Assembly (NCBI RefSeq): GCF_017498565.1
Contig: NZ_CP071794.1
Coordinates: 682,001-746,000 of the forward strand
Reading direction: 5' to 3'
Length of the DNA stretch: 64,000 nt
Source: Parasphingorhabdus cellanae
GTDB taxonomy: Bacteria > Pseudomonadota > Alphaproteobacteria > Sphingomonadales > Sphingomonadaceae
The notes beneath the pieces are model-generated. The model was not told where the DNA came from. It searched no databases and was given only the letters and a program-made list of their open reading frames with translations. Numbering within the stretch: position 1 is the stretch's first letter; each line of letters opens with the position of its first letter. The position numbers and the translations under genes are program-made. Positions 39,882 to 48,284 of this stretch are shown here, piece after piece.

Positions 39882-40997
39882 ATGAAAGCGACAATTGAAC
39901 GCGCAGCACTGCTAAAAAGTCTGGGCCATGTCCAGTCGGTGGTCGAGCGGCGCAATACCATCCCTATCTTGTCGAACGTCTTGATCGAAGCCAGCGAAGG
40001 CGGCGGCATTAAATTGATGGCAACCGACCTCGATTTGCAGGTGGTTGAGACCGTCGAAGCTCAAGTTGAAACAACAGGCTCTATTACCGTTTCCGCCCAT
40101 ACTTTGTTCGACATCGCTCGCAAATTACCCGATGGATCTCAGGTCCAGTTGGATGCCGCCGACGGCAAAATGAAAGTCAATGCGGGCCGGGCGCGGTTCA
40201 ACCTTCAAACACTGCCTCGCGATGATTTTCCGATCATTGCGGAAGGAGACCTGCCGACCAGCTTTGAACTTCCAGCGGCGTCATTGGTTCAAATTATCGA
40301 CAAAACCAAATTTGCAATCTCGACCGAAGAAACGCGTTATTATTTGAACGGTATTTTCCTGCACGTGCAGGATGAGGAAACACCGGTTCTTAAAGCAGCC
40401 GCAACCGATGGCCATCGGTTGGCCCGTGTCACTTTGCCTCGCCCTGCCGGAGCAGAAGGCATGCCAGACGTGATTGTTCCGCGCAAATGCGTGAATGAGC
40501 TGCGCAAGTTGCTGGATGAGAATAGCGACGCGTCGGTCCAGATTGACTTGTCAGCGAGTAAAATCCGTTTCACGCTTGGAACAGCAATCTTGACCAGCAA
40601 GCTGATCGATGGAACTTTCCCGGACTACACCCGTGTTATTCCAACCGGGAATGACAAGATCCTCAAAATCGATCCCAAAAGTTTTGCGCAAGGCGTGGAC
40701 CGTGTATCTACCATTGCCACAGAAAAGACCCGTGCGGTCAAAATGGCGCTGGGCGATGACAAAATCACGCTTTCCGTCACCTCTCCTGAAAATGGTACTG
40801 CGGCAGAAGAAGTGCCGGGTGCCTATAAGGAAGATGGCTTTGAAATAGGCTTTAACTCGCGCTACCTGCTCGACATATTGAGCGAAATTGAGGGCGATAA
40901 TGTCGAACTTCATCTCGCCGACGCGAGTGCGCCAACGCTCATTCGCGAGAATGATAAGTCACCCGCACTCTATGTATTGATGCCGATGCGGGTTTGA
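39882..40997 (+). CDS. dnaN: DNA polymerase III beta sliding clamp
   Basis: DnaN is the ring clamp that holds DNA polymerase III on DNA. The 371-residue product has three clamp domains, starting MKATIERAALLKSLGHVQSVVERRNTIPILSN (shown for orientation) and including YYLNGIFLH and FPDYTRVIP, and ends with the usual PALYVLMPMRV. The ATG follows AAGGACGG. No dnaA or recF lies next to it, as is common in this order. It is followed 10 bases later by the DUF2946 gene. Confidence 0.98.
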   Translation: MKATIERAALLKSLGHVQSVVERRNTIPILSNVLIEASEGGGIKLMATDLDLQVVETVEAQVETTGSITVSAHTLFDIARKLPDGSQVQLDAADGKMKVNAGRARFNLQTLPRDDFPIIAEGDLPTSFELPAASLVQIIDKTKFAISTEETRYYLNGIFLHVQDEETPVLKAAATDGHRLARVTLPRPAGAEGMPDVIVPRKCVNELRKLLDENSDASVQIDLSASKIRFTLGTAILTSKLIDGTFPDYTRVIPTGNDKILKIDPKSFAQGVDRVSTIATEKTRAVKMALGDDKITLSVTSPENGTAAEEVPGAYKEDGFEIGFNSRYLLDILSEIEGDNVELHLADASAPTLIRENDKSPALYVLMPMRV

Positions 40998-41007
40998 CGG
41001 GATTCTG

Positions 41008-41448
41008 ATGGGTTTGAGATTAACCGTGTGGATCAATAGCGGTTCACGCCCATTATCGATACTATACTCGCTGGCGATGCTGGCTATCCTCCTAACCGCA
41101 TTAGTCCCTCAGGGCTTCATGCCTGCGCAAACCGCAAATGGTTTCTCAATCCAACTCTGCTCGGGCCATGAGAATAGCAAACTAGCCATAACATCTGAGC
41201 ATCCGGACTATGCCATGCTCGCGATGGTGTATGGCGGCCCCGAACAACCGGAAAGCCCTGCCCCCGAATCCGAAAGCCCCATCTGTACTTATGCGGCTGC
41301 TTCTAGCGCTAGTCTCTTGGCATCCGCTCCGGCAATTGCACTAGTCGACCGGATTTCTGCCTCTCACCAACCCGAAACGCGTAGCCATTTTGCGGTCCGC
41401 AACCGCATCAATATTCCGCCAGCCACTGGTCCGCCTGTCATCGTCTGA
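41008..41448 (+). CDS. DUF2946 family protein
   Basis: This is a 146-residue protein of unknown function. It has one N-terminal hydrophobic segment (about 17-36: SILYSLAMLAILLTALVPQG) and then the family-type GFMPAQTANGFSIQLCSG and ICTYAAASSASLL. Conserved cysteines and the location next to a Met/His-rich outer-membrane protein suggest a link with metal (copper) handling, as for other DUF2946 genes; this is inference. It begins 10 bases after dnaN on the same strand and may be read through from it. Confidence 0.75.
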   Translation: MGLRLTVWINSGSRPLSILYSLAMLAILLTALVPQGFMPAQTANGFSIQLCSGHENSKLAITSEHPDYAMLAMVYGGPEQPESPAPESESPICTYAAASSASLLASAPAIALVDRISASHQPETRSHFAVRNRINIPPATGPPVIV

Positions 41449-41516
41449 ACTCCATTTATTGGTCCTTCGGGGAAAGTGCCAATGATCAAAAAATCAGACA
41501 ATTACAGGAAATGTCC

Positions 41517-42599
41517 ATGAAAAACTCACTGCGCGCAGGGGCGCTTATCGCCGCCTGTTTTTCTACCCCCACTCTCGCCCATGATGTCATGGCCGATGAC
41601 CATGCTCCCATTGGTGTTATGGCCGACCATGCCCATAAAAAGGGTGAAGTCATGTTCTCCGTTCGCCACATGCATATGGGGATGAGCGGCAATCAAATCG
41701 GAACCGACAACGTCTCTCCCGAAGAAATCGTGACCACCATTCCCAATCGCTTTTTTGGCGCTCCGGGACAGCCTCCTACCTTGCGCATCGTGCCAACATC
41801 GATGCGCACCGACATGACCATGGTGGGGGCGATGTATGCGCCTACAGACTGGGTCACGCTGATCGCCATGGGCAGTTATGTCCAAAAGGAGATGGAGCAT
41901 ACGACTTTTGCAGGTGGAGCCGGAACCAACGTACAAGGCGAATTTACCACCAGTCCCGAAGGCTTTGGTGATATTACCCTTGGCGGTATTTTTCCAATAC
42001 TCGGCGTGGCTGACCGCAAAGGCGATGAGCAACGCGAGTTGAATGTCCGCGCCGCCGTGTCGATCCCCACCGGTTCGACTACCGAAACAGCCCAAATCCT
42101 CACGCCAATGGGCGGTGAGCCGACCGTGCGTGTACCTTATATGATGCAAATCGGTTCGGGGACATGGGATCTTAAACCATCCGTAACCTATAAAAGCTGG
42201 CGCGGGTCGATCGGGTTGGGCTCGCAATATGCCGGAACGATCCGGACAGGAACCAACGACCAAGGTTACCGATTTGGCGATGTCCATGAGCTGACCACCT
42301 GGATCAGTTACCGGCCAGCACAATGGATAAGCCTGTCTGGCCGCGTAAAGGGTCGCAGCACCAGCCGGGTTAAAGGGATTGATCCGATGATCATGGGACC
42401 GGTGCAGACCGCAAACCCGGATTTTCAAGGCGGCGAGCGCGTCGACCTGATCGGCGGCATCAATCTGGTCGGCACCCATGGTCCCTTGGCAGGTCACCGT
42501 CTGGGCATCGAACTGGGCGCGCCCGTATACCAGGATCTTAATGGTCCTCAGATGACAGGTGACTGGATGTTTACCATCGGTTGGCAGAAAGCTTTTTAG
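41517..42599 (+). CDS. Met/His-rich outer-membrane transporter-like protein
   Basis: This is a 360-residue secreted protein (signal peptide MKNSLRAGALIAACFSTPTLA) predicted as a beta-barrel. It resembles the proteins annotated as transporters of the phenol MetA-type fold, which occur next to DUF2946 genes. The mature N-terminus is Met/His rich (HDVMADDHAPIGVMADHAHKK then RHMHMGMSGNQ), a pattern of metal-binding tails, with copper a plausible ligand. AGGAAATGTCC precedes the ATG at 41517; an ATG two codons earlier is equally possible. It is followed by a long hairpin. Confidence 0.78.
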   Translation: MKNSLRAGALIAACFSTPTLAHDVMADDHAPIGVMADHAHKKGEVMFSVRHMHMGMSGNQIGTDNVSPEEIVTTIPNRFFGAPGQPPTLRIVPTSMRTDMTMVGAMYAPTDWVTLIAMGSYVQKEMEHTTFAGGAGTNVQGEFTTSPEGFGDITLGGIFPILGVADRKGDEQRELNVRAAVSIPTGSTTETAQILTPMGGEPTVRVPYMMQIGSGTWDLKPSVTYKSWRGSIGLGSQYAGTIRTGTNDQGYRFGDVHELTTWISYRPAQWISLSGRVKGRSTSRVKGIDPMIMGPVQTANPDFQGGERVDLIGGINLVGTHGPLAGHRLGIELGAPVYQDLNGPQMTGDWMFTIGWQKAF

Positions 42600-42614
42600 C
42601 CCACACGACATTAT

Positions 42615-42687
42615 GCTCCGCACTTGATACCGAGCCTAGAATGGTTGTCATACACTTCTGTTCTAGGCTCTTCGTCAGGTGCGGAGT
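42615..42687. terminator. Long bipartite hairpin between convergent genes
   Basis: A perfect 10-bp inner stem (GAGCCTAGAA 42632-42641 with TTCTAGGCTC 42661-42670) and an outer 11-bp stem (CTCCGCACTTGA near 42616-42627 with TCAGGTGCGGAG at 42675-42686, one G-T pair) are joined by a 4x4 internal loop. It sits between the convergent ends at 42599 and 42693. It may terminate both transcripts or stabilise their 3' ends; there is no strong U-tract. Confidence 0.6.
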
Positions 42688-42692
42688 ATAAA

Positions 42693-43088
42693 TTACAAAG
42701 CTTGTCGCCAAACGCCCGAAAACCAGAAGAGAAACGGATAACTCAGCACAATTGCAATAAATGTTGCCGCAATGCCCCAAGGGACTTGATCAGATTTGCC
42801 AGCCGCGATCAATGGCAACGCAAATACCAGCAACCATAAGGTCTTGTAGAATATCTGAATGAGAATAATCGGCGCAAAGAAACGCGGCGCATAAAGGCCT
42901 GCGGCCGAACCGACCAATATCGCTAACCACAAGCTGCCGACCAGCAACCGCAAGCCAGCTGATTCTTCAACCTTGCCTTCAAAAACGCTAGCGACACCGC
43001 TGCCGAGAAACATATTCCAGCAGATCGGTACAAGGATCAGGATATTGGCGGCATAAGCCAGCCGCAGCAGGCCAGCGCCGGTCAACAT
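42693..43088 (-). CDS. Hypothetical four-helix membrane protein
   Basis: This is a 131-residue protein with four hydrophobic segments (about 7-28, 46-68, 70-92 and 104-122), so an integral membrane protein. No domain is recognised. It begins 3 bases after the amidohydrolase stop codon on the same strand, indicating one operon, possibly as a membrane partner or a transport-related companion. Start ATG at 43088. Confidence 0.75.
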   Translation of the reverse strand: MLTGAGLLRLAYAANILILVPICWNMFLGSGVASVFEGKVEESAGLRLLVGSLWLAILVGSAAGLYAPRFFAPIILIQIFYKTLWLLVFALPLIAAGKSDQVPWGIAATFIAIVLSYPFLFWFSGVWRQAL

Positions 43089-43091
43089 TTT

Positions 43092-44834
43092 CTATTCCGC
43101 TGCCTCCAGCATCTCAACATGTTGCGGACCACGGATGAGACCGCCAGGGCGTTTATCGGTCACAATACCCCCTTTGAACGTTACATGCCCCGACTTGATG
43201 GTATAATCATAACCATCCGCCTTTTGCAGCAAACGCTTCCCGCCCGCAGGCAGATCAAAGGCGAGCCATGGTTTGCCTAGCTTAATCCGGTCCATATCAA
43301 TGACATTTACATCCGCCAGATAGCCGGGTTTCAATAGACCGCGATCATTCAAACCATAAAGGCGCGCTGTATCCAAACACTGTCGCTTGATTGCATTTTC
43401 GATCGTGATCGTTCCACGCTGGCGATTTTTTACCCAATGTTCGAGCATAAATGTCGGACTGGCCGCGTCACAGATCGTGCCGCAATGCGCCCCGCCATCC
43501 GACAGGCTATTCACTGTATCGTCCGCATGTTGCAGCGGATGGAGAAAGTCCAGATTTCCATCGATATAATTAAGAATGGGAAGATAAATCAGGCCCTTAC
43601 CATCATCAGACATCAACAGGTCATAAGCATATTCTGCCGGCGTTATGCCCGCTGCATTGGCGCGAGCGTTGATGCTTTCTTCGGCAGTCGGCTCATAATT
43701 AAAGCCATCATCCATCTGATAATGCATTGCCCAGCCATCAGTGACGATAAACTGCACCGGGGCCATATCGACATTTTCTGCAGGAAGGCTGGCTTCGGAA
43801 AGCAACTTCACCCTAAATTCGGGATCGCTGAGGCGCGCATATTTTTCGTCCCACGACAGGTCCGCAATGGTCTCCCAGCTTGGCTTACGAACAAACGGAT
43901 GAACCGTACCCTGCCAAGCCATGATGATACCATTTCCTCGCAAGGCAATCTGAGCAACGATATTTGCGCCATTGTCGTTTTCCGCACGCATGTTGGAAAT
44001 CTGCTCTTCAAGCGGTTGATCCTTGGCAATGGATTGCAAGGCAGCGAATGTCACCGGCAGGCCGGTTTCTCGGCTCAGGTCACCCATCCAGCCAAATTCA
44101 TCCCATTCGCGGTTGAGGTCAGAAGCCATTTCAAACACACCATAACCAACCCGACCCATAGCGCGGCCAATACCGATCAATTCCTCTTTGGTCGCCGTTG
44201 TGCCGGGAACCAATTCGCCGTCAACCGAGCGATGCAGCACCGTGCGAGAAGTTGAAAACCCCAAAGCGCCGGCCTTTAATCCATCTTCGACGATCTTCGA
44301 CATTTGCTCGACATCTTCGTCCGTTGGCACCGCACCGGGCTTTTCCCGATCACCCAGCACATACGCGCGAATGGCGCCGTGCGGAACATGGGTCGCGACA
44401 TCAATTGTGCGCGGCAGCTCCTCAAGCGCATCCATATATTCGGGGAATGTTTCCCAATTCCACTTCATCCCCTCTGCCAGAGCGGTTCCGGGAATATCTT
44501 CCACGCCCTCCATCAAGCCGATCAACCATTCATGCTTATCCGGCTTGGCGGGCGCAAAACCGACACCGCAATTGCCCATCACAACCGTCGTAACACCGTG
44601 CCAACTGGAGGGAGCCATTTCATCATCCCAGGTTGCTTGCCCGTCATAATGAGTATGCACATCCACAAAACCAGGAGAAACAATCTTGCCAGTCGCATCA
44701 ATTTCTTCTCGGCCTTTTTCTATCACTGTTCCGACCAGAGAAACGCGGTCACCATCAATGGCAACATCCGCTGTAAAGGGCGCGCCACCTGTACCATCAA
44801 CCACCGTACCGCCGCGAATTACCAGATCATGCAT
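43092..44834 (-). CDS. N-acyl-D-amino-acid deacylase-type amidohydrolase
   Basis: This 580-residue protein has the amidohydrolase fold. The N-terminal beta-domain is DLVIRGGTVVDGTGGAPFTADVAI, and the first metal ligands are in GFVDVHTHYDGQATWDDEM. MGNCGVGFAP is typical of D-aminoacylase/DAN families, and a C-terminal Asp lies in SLSDGGAHCGTICDA. The preferred substrate cannot be told; D-aminoacylases, dihydropyrimidinase-like and other deacylases share this sequence type. The ATG at 44834 has AGGAGA upstream; the open frame to 44897 would add 21 residues. It is transcribed divergently from the hydrolase at 44914. Confidence 0.86.
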   Translation of the reverse strand: MHDLVIRGGTVVDGTGGAPFTADVAIDGDRVSLVGTVIEKGREEIDATGKIVSPGFVDVHTHYDGQATWDDEMAPSSWHGVTTVVMGNCGVGFAPAKPDKHEWLIGLMEGVEDIPGTALAEGMKWNWETFPEYMDALEELPRTIDVATHVPHGAIRAYVLGDREKPGAVPTDEDVEQMSKIVEDGLKAGALGFSTSRTVLHRSVDGELVPGTTATKEELIGIGRAMGRVGYGVFEMASDLNREWDEFGWMGDLSRETGLPVTFAALQSIAKDQPLEEQISNMRAENDNGANIVAQIALRGNGIIMAWQGTVHPFVRKPSWETIADLSWDEKYARLSDPEFRVKLLSEASLPAENVDMAPVQFIVTDGWAMHYQMDDGFNYEPTAEESINARANAAGITPAEYAYDLLMSDDGKGLIYLPILNYIDGNLDFLHPLQHADDTVNSLSDGGAHCGTICDAASPTFMLEHWVKNRQRGTITIENAIKRQCLDTARLYGLNDRGLLKPGYLADVNVIDMDRIKLGKPWLAFDLPAGGKRLLQKADGYDYTIKSGHVTFKGGIVTDKRPGGLIRGPQHVEMLEAAE

Positions 44835-44913
44835 CGAGTCTCTCCTGTATATTTTCCAAAGGAGTAGCAGATTTAACTGGATGATTAAAGCCGCCACCTG
44901 CTAGTCTGTACCG

Positions 44914-45804
44914 ATGACACAAACGCCATCCTGGAATCCTGACCCTGACAGCGGAGTCGCAATCCACTGGGTCGAAGCCAATGGGCAAACATTTGAAGTC
45001 GCACAAGCCGGAGACGGTAATAAACTTGCCCTATGCCTGCACGGATTCCCAGAACTCCATTATAGCTGGCGCTTCCAAATCCCAATGTTGGTAGAAAAAG
45101 GATATCGCGTTTGGGCACCGAATATGCGCGGTTATGGTGGGTCAAGCAAACCTGCAACGGTGCGGGATTATGCACTGGACCATCTTTGCGCTGATGTCGC
45201 AGCCCTGATTGATGCCAGTGGCGCAAAAGAATTTACACTTATAGCACATGACTGGGGAGCCATCGTCGCATGGGCATTTGCCATCCAGAAAATTCGTCCG
45301 TTGAAACACCTGGTGATCATGAATGTGCCGCACCCCATGGTCGGGCGGCGCGAGATACGCCATTGGCGGCAGCTTCGTCGCAGCTGGTATATCTTCTTTT
45401 TCCAATTGCCTTGGTTGCCCGAATTTCTGATCTCTCGCGGCAATGGTAAAGCCATCAAGGATGCATTCTCCAACATGGCTCATGACCAAAGCAATTTTCC
45501 GGATGAAGCATTGGAGGTTTTTGCAAAAGCTGCAATGCGGCCTGGATCCATAACGGCTATGATTAACTATTATCGCGCGCTGTTACGCCATCGAGAGACG
45601 GTTGATGTTGATAATAAAATTCTCGACACGCCAACCCTTATGATCTGGGGCGAAGAGGACAGCGCTCTTAATATTCGTTGTACAGAAGGTACCGAAAAAT
45701 GGGTTCCAAACTTCGAGCTCCATCGCTTGCCGGACGTTTCCCATTGGGTGCAGCAGGAGGCACCACGAACGGTCAACGCCATTTTACAAGACTGGTTGGT
45801 CTAG
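44914..45804 (+). CDS. Alpha/beta hydrolase, epoxide-hydrolase-like
   Basis: This is a 296-residue alpha/beta-hydrolase of the epoxide hydrolase/haloalkane dehalogenase group. The oxyanion motif is CLHGFPELHYSW. The nucleophile is Asp113 in AHDWGAIVAW, which distinguishes it from serine esterases. The catalytic His is in DVSHWVQQEAP, and a conserved Tyr pair in the cap (around MINYYRALLRH) fits epoxide opening. The natural substrate is unknown. The ATG follows a short divergent spacer from the amidohydrolase gene. Confidence 0.9.
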   Translation: MTQTPSWNPDPDSGVAIHWVEANGQTFEVAQAGDGNKLALCLHGFPELHYSWRFQIPMLVEKGYRVWAPNMRGYGGSSKPATVRDYALDHLCADVAALIDASGAKEFTLIAHDWGAIVAWAFAIQKIRPLKHLVIMNVPHPMVGRREIRHWRQLRRSWYIFFFQLPWLPEFLISRGNGKAIKDAFSNMAHDQSNFPDEALEVFAKAAMRPGSITAMINYYRALLRHRETVDVDNKILDTPTLMIWGEEDSALNIRCTEGTEKWVPNFELHRLPDVSHWVQQEAPRTVNAILQDWLV

Positions 45805-45814
45805 CTTTCTTGGT

Positions 45815-47121
45815 TCAGTTTTCTCGGGCCGCAATCATATCTGCAATTTCGGTAAATTTTTCTCGTGGGGCGCCTTCGCGGGCATTGGCCACCTCGGCTT
45901 CTTCAATCTTCTTCCAGTCGCGAAATGTTACCGCCTCTACACCGCGGCGTTCGAACAGGCGGTCCAGACCTTTGCGACCTTCTTTATTGTTCCCTGACCC
46001 AATGTCTTCGGCAACCGCTTCGATAATAGCAAAGCCATCGGGTTTATTCGTACCGATGGTTCCGCTTGGCCCCGCCTTGCCCAACCTACGCAATAGAGGC
46101 CCGGCAATATCCGGCCATCAACATTGGCAAAGCGCCCACGGCCATGTTCATAGGGCACGCCTTCAATCGGCGGTGTGCGGTAGCCAATGCAACTGATCAC
46201 CATGGAACAATCCAACTCATAGCGCTCACCAGTTCCTTTAGAGCGAAGGCCAGCATCGAGTTCGGTTTTCTCAACGATCAGTTTTTCAACTTTTCCATTA
46301 CCCTCAATTGCGATGGGCATGGCGAAAAAGTCAAAATCAATCTTGACCGGCTTTTCGCGCAGTTCGCCAGCACGGGTAAAAAAGCTTCGCAAATGCGTGA
46401 CGGACTTTCGCATTCCCGGCTCCAGCATTGCATCCGCGCCCTCATCGGGAAAATCGAGCGTGTCGATGACTGGTCGGGCCCGTTCGAGATGACCCAGTTC
46501 ACCCAGCTCTTTGGGGGTCATTGCGATTTGATGCGGACCGCGGCGCCCAAGCAGGGTAATTTTTTCAACATTGCTCTGCTTCAGCTGATCCAATGCATGT
46601 GCGACGATATCACTCCCGATAAACTCATTGGCCGTCTTCGCCAATATACGAGCAACATCCAATGCAACGTTACCGTTGCCAATTATCGCTACGGACTTTC
46701 CGTCCAGCGGCGGGTTCAGGTCATTGAAATCAGGGTGCCCATTATACCAACCAACAAAGGCCGCGCTTCCAATGACGCCTGGCAAATCACTACCTTCAAT
46801 CTCTAACGGGCGATCATTTGGGGCGCCGGTTGCCAATATCACTGCATCGTAAAAGCCTTGAAGCTCCTCGATGCTGACATCTTGTCCTACAGTCACGTTA
46901 CCGGCAAAATGCACATTATCGCCGAGCGCAGTTTTTTCGTAACGCCGCGAAACAGCCTTGATCGATTGATGGTCGGGAGCCACGCCAGTGCGGATTAAAC
47001 CAAAAGGAACGGGCAGACGGTCAATAATGTCGACACGAACATCATCACCATATTTTTTTTGCGCCGCTTCGGCCGAATAATAGCCCGCAGGCCCCGACCC
47101 GATGATCGCGATATGCCGCAT
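45815..47121 (-). CDS. Ferredoxin--NADP+ reductase, FprA-like, with one apparent frameshift
   Basis: This is an FAD/NADP flavoprotein of the adrenodoxin-reductase type. FAD site HIAIIGSGPAGYYSAEAAQ and NADP site SVAIIGNGNVALDVARIL are present. The ATG at 47121 has GGGAGGA upstream. The frame from the start runs to YCVGWARRG, then reads off frame to a stop at 45937. The adjacent frame carries on PSGTIGTNKPDGFAIIEAVAED, the family's C-terminal motif, and about 70 more residues to 45815. One missing base at 46068-46069 (GG on the plus strand where GGG is expected) restores one 436-residue product. Whether this is a true mutation is open. It is convergent with the hydrolase. Confidence 0.88.
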
Positions 47122-47434
47122 GCATGTTCCTCCCAGACTCATGGTCTTTTGTCTTTCCACACATGCTAACGGCATAATTATAAAAGGAAAGAGTTACGGG
47201 CCAACCCTATTGCTTTGGTTGGCAGGCAGATCACATTAAAATGTCGAAAACGTGCTATAGATCACATTCAAGGCGGCCTATTGGACTATCATATTTTTTG
47301 AAGTCGCTCGATGACAATAGATCAAACTATCTGTCGCTAGTAATTCTGGGGTGGTAAAATATTTCCTCACGTGACAGTGTCCGTCCGACTCAATTGGTTG
47401 TATTAATAGGGTATTTTGAAACACAGGGGAATTT
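47122..47434. other. Intergenic region with no recognised gene
   Basis: These 313 bases lie between the divergent fprA-like gene and the CsgG-like gene. AT-rich stretches (TATTAATAGGG near 47400) could supply a promoter for the right-hand gene. No riboswitch, tRNA or open frame of interest was seen. Confidence 0.5.
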
Positions 47435-48202
47435 ATGATTAAGAAACTCATCACTGTTATCGCTGTATCATCTGTCGCACTTTCAGGCGGGACCGCATTG
47501 GCGGCTGGGAAATCAAAGGGCCAGAAAGCACAAGAACGCGGCGTCGCTGAAATCCCTGTCTGCTATAAAAAGCTGGGCACAATCGCTATTGTTGAACCCG
47601 AACAACGCTGGTGGGTCAGCTATAAACTGGGTTCCCCTGAAGCACTGATCAAAACATTTGTCGCGCGTTCAGGCTGTTTCGGTCTGGTAGACCGTGGTCG
47701 TGGCCTGGCGAGCAGAGCGGTTGAGCGCGCGCTGGCTGACTCCGGCGAATTGCAGCGTGGGTCCAACATCGGTAAACGTCAAGTGAAGGCAGCTGACTAT
47801 GTCATCGTGCCCGATATTATTTCTGCTAATGCCAATTCAGGCGGCGGCGGTGTTGGCGGCGCTCTTCTGGGCGGCCTGGGACGCCGGGCCTTTGGCGGCA
47901 TATTCGGCGGTGTGAAGATCAACAAAAAGGAAGCTAATGTCACGCTTTCACTGGTGAATGTCCGCACCACTGAAATGGAACGTATTACCGAGGGATATTC
48001 CCGCAAATCTGACCTTAAGTTCGGAGGCGGCGGCGGAGGCTTCTTTGGCGGCGCATTGGCTGGAGCAGCTGGCGGCGGGTATACCGATACGCAAATCGGC
48101 CGGGTCATGGCGCTGGCGTATCTCGACGCTTATACAAAAATGGTGTCTCAGCTTGGCGGTCTTCCCGAAGATGCCAGCGCTGCTGCACCAGAAGCAGAAT
48201 AG
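47435..48202 (+). CDS. CsgG/HfaB-like secreted protein
   Basis: This 255-residue protein has a signal peptide ending ALAAG. The sequence VCYKKLGTIAIVEPEQRWW, ALIKTFVARSGCFGLVDRGRGL and AADYVIVPDIISANAN corresponds to the periplasmic core of CsgG/curli-assembly-type proteins, which form outer-membrane rings. Two glycine-rich patches (GGGGVGGALLGGLGRRAFGG and GGGGGGFFGGALAGAAGGG) replace part of the usual sequence. No lipobox is present, so it is probably not the lipoprotein CsgG itself. No curli subunit gene is nearby. The role is unknown; surface assembly or a cell-envelope sensor is possible. Confidence 0.75.
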   Translation: MIKKLITVIAVSSVALSGGTALAAGKSKGQKAQERGVAEIPVCYKKLGTIAIVEPEQRWWVSYKLGSPEALIKTFVARSGCFGLVDRGRGLASRAVERALADSGELQRGSNIGKRQVKAADYVIVPDIISANANSGGGGVGGALLGGLGRRAFGGIFGGVKINKKEANVTLSLVNVRTTEMERITEGYSRKSDLKFGGGGGGFFGGALAGAAGGGYTDTQIGRVMALAYLDAYTKMVSQLGGLPEDASAAAPEAE

Positions 48203-48231
48203 GCACTGCTTGACCAATTTGTGATAAAATC

Positions 48232-48269
48232 ATCCCCGGCACGGTTTATCGCTTTGTCGGGGATTTTTT
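48232..48269 (+). terminator. Rho-independent terminator after the CsgG-like gene
   Basis: A stem ATCCCCGGCA (48232-48241) with TGTCGGGGAT (48255-48264), one G-T pair, is followed by TTTTTT. It lies 30 bases after the stop codon and separates this gene from the next one downstream. Confidence 0.88.
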
Positions 48270-48284
48270 AAGGAGGCCGCTGGA

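Noticed and set aside
41526..42623. 365-codon open frame on the minus strand opposite the outer-membrane protein gene
   Set aside because: It is antisense to a gene with signal peptide, ribosome binding site and sensible protein; no domain is seen in the minus frame.
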